Origin: Armatimonadota bacterium
Lineage (GTDB): Bacteria > Armatimonadota > UBA5829
Assembly: GCA_023474015.1 (NCBI GenBank)
Contig: JAMCYN010000002.1
Span: 1-9,930 of the forward strand
Length of the DNA: 9,930 nucleotides
Direction of reading: 5' to 3'
The notes beneath the pieces are model-generated. The model saw only the letters and a list, made by a program, of their open reading frames with translations. It was not told the origin of the DNA and did no database searches. Position 1 is the stretch's first letter. Every line of letters begins with the position of its first letter. Both the position numbers and the translations under genes were made by a program. Below, piece by piece: positions 7,577 to 9,930 of the stretch.

Positions 7577-7601
7577 TGATCTACCTCACTCGCCGTTGAG
7601 C

Positions 7602-7747
7602 CGGATAGCGCCTTGTTGGTCCGGATTTGCAATCCGGGACCTATCCGACAATCTCGGGATTTGAAATCCCGCAAGCCTTACGTTCGTGCAAGGGGATCAC
7701 AGATCCCCAGACTGCCCCTTTCGTCCCGGATTGCAAATCCGGACGAA
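7602..7747. repeat. Cluster of four tri-loop hairpins between metG and the Lrp-type gene
   Basis: Four palindromes with 7-bp core stems and 3-nt loops: CCGGATT-TGC-AATCCGG (7621-7637), CGGGATT-TGA-AATCCCG (7655-7671), GGGGATC-ACA-GATCCCC (7692-7708) and CCGGATT-GCA-AATCCGG (7726-7742). The fourth is the exact reverse complement of the first. The outer two extend further across a single bulged base: GGT/ACC with bulged G7638, and TTCGT/ACGAA with bulged C7725. The first is also nested in CGGATAG (7602-7608) and CTATCCG (7641-7647). No T-tract follows on either strand. They may block read-through, protect mRNA 3' ends, or be copies of a mobile palindrome family. The structure is clear; the role is not. 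Confidence 0.85.
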
Positions 7748-7758
7748 CAGAGAGGCGA

Positions 7759-9714
7759 TCACTTCACCTTCGCTCCCGCCGGCACATCGGACTCGGGTTG
7801 GAGAATTACAGCGCGGCCTTCGGGGCCGTCCGCCGCGAGGAGCATACCGTTCGATACGACGCCCCTGATCTTCGCCGGTTCGAGGTTCGTAAGCATTACG
7901 ATCTTCTTGCCCACGAGCGTCTCCGGTTCATAGAACAGCGCCACTCCGGCAACGATCTGCCGCTCCTCATCGCCCAAGCTTACCTGCAGCTTGAGCAGTT
8001 TGTCCGCCCCCTCGACCCGCTCAGCCGATATTACCTCGGCAATTCTTATCTTCAGCTTGCTGAAGTAGTCGTACGAAATGTGCTCCTCGGGTCGAGGTCG
8101 GAGGTCCGAGGTCGGAGGTCCGAGGTCCGGGGGACTGGGTGCAACATCGGCCTTCTTCTTGCTCCCGAGGCGCGGAAAGATAGGGTCGGGGCCCTGGGTC
8201 TTCGTTCCGGGCTTGAAAGGCTTCTCTTCGAGCACGTTGTCCCACTTCAGCGAAGCGAACTCATCGCCTATCCCAAGCTGCCGGGCGATCTCCGATGAGG
8301 TGGCGGGCATAAACGGCGAGATCATAATCGCCGCCGCGCGGGCCGCCTCCATCGCTGAGTAGAGCACGCCGGCAAGCTCGTCCGTCTTGCTCTGCTTTTC
8401 GAGGTCCCAGGGACGGCGGTCGTTGACATACTTGTTCCCCGCGCCGATCATCTGCCAGACGGCCTCAAGCGCCTTCGTGAACTCCAGCTTATCGTTGGAT
8501 TCCCGGGCGACTCTCGCTGCTTCGCCGATCACTTCCCGCAGTTCCCCCGCGTAGCTTTTCGGGTCGGGTATCGCGCCCTCAAAATACCTATTGAGCATGC
8601 TCAGCGTGCGGTTGAGCAGGTTGCCCAGATCGTTCGCCAAATCCGAGTTGAACCGATTTCTGAACGACGCTATCGAAAAGTCGCCGTCCAGCCCGAACGA
8701 AACCTCCCGCGCAAGGAAATAGCGAATCGCGTCCATGCACACCTCGGGCCGCGCACCCGACTCCTCGGCGAGATCGGCGGCCAGCTTCGCGGGTGAGATC
8801 GCGTTGCCCTTGGACTTCGATATCTTCTCGCCGTTGATCGTCCAGAACCCATGGCCAAACAGCGCCCTCGGCTGCTCCAGCCCCAGCGACATCAGCATCG
8901 CCGGCCAGAACGTGCAATGGAACCGAACGAATATGTCCTTGCCCATAAGCTGCAGATCGGCGGGCCAGATGCTGTTGAACTTCTCATCATCGGTCAGGTA
9001 GCCGACCGCGCTTATATAGTTGATCAGCGCGTCGAACCAGACATAGATAACCTTGCCCTCATCGCCCGGCACAGGGATGCCCCAGCCCTGGTTGTTGCGG
9101 GTGATCGACACATCCCTCAGCCCCTGCTTGATGAAGCTCACGACCTCATTCTTGCGGAACTCCGGCTGTAGGTAGCCGGGATGACTCTCTATATGTTCGA
9201 GAAGCCTGTCGCCGAACGCCGATAGCTTGAAATAATAGTTCTCTTCCTGGACCCACTCCACCGACCGTCCGCACGAAGGGCAGTTGCCTCCCTCAAGCTC
9301 GGGTTCGGCGTAGAAAGTCTCGCATGGAGTGCAGTACCAGCCCTCGTACTGCCCTCTATAGATATCGCCCTGGTCGAGCATCTTGCTAAAGATCGCTTGG
9401 ACGACCTTGACATGGCGGTCTTCCGTTGTACGGATGAAATCGTCATATTGGATGTCGAGCGTGCGCCAGACTTCCTTGAACTCCTCGGCGAGCTGATCTA
9501 CATACTCCCGCGTGTCGATGCCCCTTTCCTTCGCGGCGGCGGCGACCTTGGTGGCGTTCTCATCGGTGCCAGTAAGGAAATAGGTCTGATTGCCCTTGAG
9601 CCTGTGGTAGCGCGCGACCACATCGGCGATGATCGTGGTATATGCGTTGCCGACGTGCGGGACGTCGTTGACGTAGTAGATGGGCGTCGTTACGTAGTAT
9701 GTACTCTTGGGCAT
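7759..9714 (-). CDS. metG: Methionyl-tRNA synthetase
   Basis: A 651-residue class I synthetase that charges tRNA-Met with methionine, required for both initiation and elongation. Visible features are YYVNDVPHVGNAYT with the HIGH-like motif HVGN (20-23), a zinc knuckle of two CxxC pairs (Cys128/131 and Cys145/148), KISKS (297-301) for ATP, a helical anticodon-binding domain (about 355-510), and a C-terminal Trbp111/EMAP-like OB-fold tRNA-binding domain (about 548-651, DYFSKLKIRIAEV onward). The length is normal for the form with the appended domain. The linker (about 519-545, PSPPDLGPPTSDLRPRP) is encoded by a heptanucleotide repeat. The start at 9714 is chosen because the conserved N-terminus begins there and GGAAGG lies about 12 nt upstream. 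A GTG at 9786 would extend the frame by 24 unconserved residues and lies upstream of the likely promoter. It is transcribed divergently from the putative dnaN. Confidence 0.97.
   Translation of the reverse strand: MPKSTYYVTTPIYYVNDVPHVGNAYTTIIADVVARYHRLKGNQTYFLTGTDENATKVAAAAKERGIDTREYVDQLAEEFKEVWRTLDIQYDDFIRTTEDRHVKVVQAIFSKMLDQGDIYRGQYEGWYCTPCETFYAEPELEGGNCPSCGRSVEWVQEENYYFKLSAFGDRLLEHIESHPGYLQPEFRKNEVVSFIKQGLRDVSITRNNQGWGIPVPGDEGKVIYVWFDALINYISAVGYLTDDEKFNSIWPADLQLMGKDIFVRFHCTFWPAMLMSLGLEQPRALFGHGFWTINGEKISKSKGNAISPAKLAADLAEESGARPEVCMDAIRYFLAREVSFGLDGDFSIASFRNRFNSDLANDLGNLLNRTLSMLNRYFEGAIPDPKSYAGELREVIGEAARVARESNDKLEFTKALEAVWQMIGAGNKYVNDRRPWDLEKQSKTDELAGVLYSAMEAARAAAIMISPFMPATSSEIARQLGIGDEFASLKWDNVLEEKPFKPGTKTQGPDPIFPRLGSKKKADVAPSPPDLGPPTSDLRPRPEEHISYDYFSKLKIRIAEVISAERVEGADKLLKLQVSLGDEERQIVAGVALFYEPETLVGKKIVMLTNLEPAKIRGVVSNGMLLAADGPEGRAVILQPESDVPAGAKVK
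8094..8128. repeat. Heptanucleotide tandem repeat inside metG
   Basis: Five consecutive 7-nt units GAGGTCG, GAGGTCC, GAGGTCG, GAGGTCC, GAGGTCC (plus strand). In metG they encode the proline- and aspartate-rich linker between the anticodon-binding domain and the C-terminal OB-fold. Because 7 is not a multiple of 3, successive units are read in different frames and the peptide pattern would recur only every three units. The repeat sits in a place where extra residues are tolerated. Confidence 0.85.
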
Positions 9715-9750
9715 TGGGATAATCGACCTTCCGAATTGTTGACTGGAGTC

Positions 9751-9780
9751 ATGGTAAGGTCTGGAGGGGGTGATTGTCAA
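9751..9780 (-). promoter_or_regulatory. Promoter of metG
   Basis: On the minus strand a perfect -35 TTGACA (9780-9775) is followed after 18 nt by TACCAT (9756-9751), which matches four of six bases of TATAAT. Transcription would start near 9744, giving a leader of about 30 nt before the ATG at 9714. I see no T-box structure in such a short leader. Confidence 0.55.
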
Positions 9781-9810
9781 TGGCACGCTCAGAGTGATGC
9801 CAACGCTCCC

Positions 9811-9839
9811 TTGTAAGGGCCGCCTCGCTATGATATACT
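9811..9839 (+). promoter_or_regulatory. Promoter of the putative dnaN
   Basis: TTGTAA (9811-9816) and TATACT (9834-9839) are separated by 17 nt, and TGA stands directly before the -10, so this is a sigma-70 type promoter with an extended -10. The start would be near 9846, giving a leader of about 58 nt that contains a small CGGG/CCCG hairpin (9845-9856) and a heptamer repeat. Its -35 and that of metG are 30 nt apart, back to back. Confidence 0.65.
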
Positions 9840-9854
9840 AACGGCGGGACATCC

Positions 9855-9889
9855 CGGGTTCGGACTTCGGACACCGGACTTCTAACTTC
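9855..9889. repeat. Heptanucleotide repeat in the dnaN leader
   Basis: Five 7-nt units in a row: CGGGTTC, GGACTTC, GGACACC, GGACTTC, TAACTTC. Two are identical and the others are degenerate. GGACTTC differs by one base from GGACCTC, the minus-strand form of the repeat inside metG. The array ends just before the ribosome binding site. Confidence 0.6.
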
Positions 9890-9903
9890 AGGAGGGACAG
9901 GCG

Positions 9904-9930
9904 TTGAAGGTCATCTGCGCAAGGAAGGAT
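9904..9930 (+). CDS. dnaN: Start of a gene, probably DNA polymerase III beta subunit (sliding clamp), partial
   Basis: Only nine codons are in the window, reading (M)KVICARKD from a TTG start. AGGAGGG at 9890-9896 lies 7 nt before the TTG, an ideal ribosome binding site, and a good promoter lies upstream at 9811-9839. The pattern MKxxCxRxx, leading into a helix, is typical of the N-terminus of DnaN, the ring-shaped processivity factor of the replicative polymerase. Nine residues cannot prove this, so the family call is tentative while the presence of a real gene is well supported. Confidence 0.5.

Noticed and set aside
7569..7577. TTATCCACT, one base off a DnaA box
   Set aside because: It is a single copy, overlaps the start of the Lrp-type gene, and has no further boxes or AT-rich unwinding region nearby.
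7692..7708. Intrinsic terminator
   Set aside because: The hairpin is strong but no T-run follows it on either strand.
9715..9786. GTG at 9786 as start of metG
   Set aside because: The extra 24 residues are not part of the family N-terminus and the codon lies upstream of the metG promoter; the ATG at 9714 has its own ribosome binding site.

Overview
The window is bacterial, with a moderately high GC content, and looks like one contiguous chromosomal segment. GTG and TTG starts are common: three of the five complete or partial genes that can be checked on this point use them. The secreted multi-domain carbohydrate-type protein, with CBM9-like, GH99-like and NBR1-Ig-like parts, resembles proteins I associate with Armatimonadota, Planctomycetota and similar soil or sediment lineages. 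An Armatimonadota-like genome is my best guess, but the sequence alone does not prove it.

Layout. 1-354: a non-coding leader with four small tri-nucleotide-loop hairpins, then an extended -10 promoter (309-317). 355-2234, plus strand: a two-gene operon encoding an exported M48 metallopeptidase and a leaderless CBM9-like protein. 2308-5835, minus strand and convergent: a 1175-residue secreted protein (CBM9-like domain, GH99-like barrel, three NBR1-Ig-like domains, C-terminal beta-sandwich). 5859-5941: an inverted pair of heptanucleotide repeats touching the end of the next gene. 5937-7576, minus strand: an Lrp/AsnC regulator and a class I aminotransferase overlapping by 4 nt, like the alaR-alaT pair of Bacillus subtilis. 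7577-7758: a cluster of four further hairpins. 7759-9714, minus strand: methionyl-tRNA synthetase metG. 9715-9903: a divergent promoter region. 9904-9930, plus strand: the first nine codons of a gene that looks like dnaN.

How the genes fit together. The left half concerns the cell envelope and extracellular matter: a periplasmic protease whose C-terminus resembles a domain known from mechanosensitive channels, and two CBM9-type proteins on converging strands. The right half is housekeeping: amino-acid transamination with its own Lrp-type regulator, tRNA charging and probably the replication clamp. I see no defence system, CRISPR array, transposase gene, rRNA or tRNA.

The least ordinary signals are these: a possible circular permutation of the CBM9-like domain in the large secreted protein; loss of both acidic residues at the GH99-type WNEWHEG motif of its barrel; the protease/MscS-like domain fusion; heptanucleotide tandem repeats at three places, one of them inside the metG reading frame; and two clusters of hairpins whose stems vary compensatorily around 3-nt loops.
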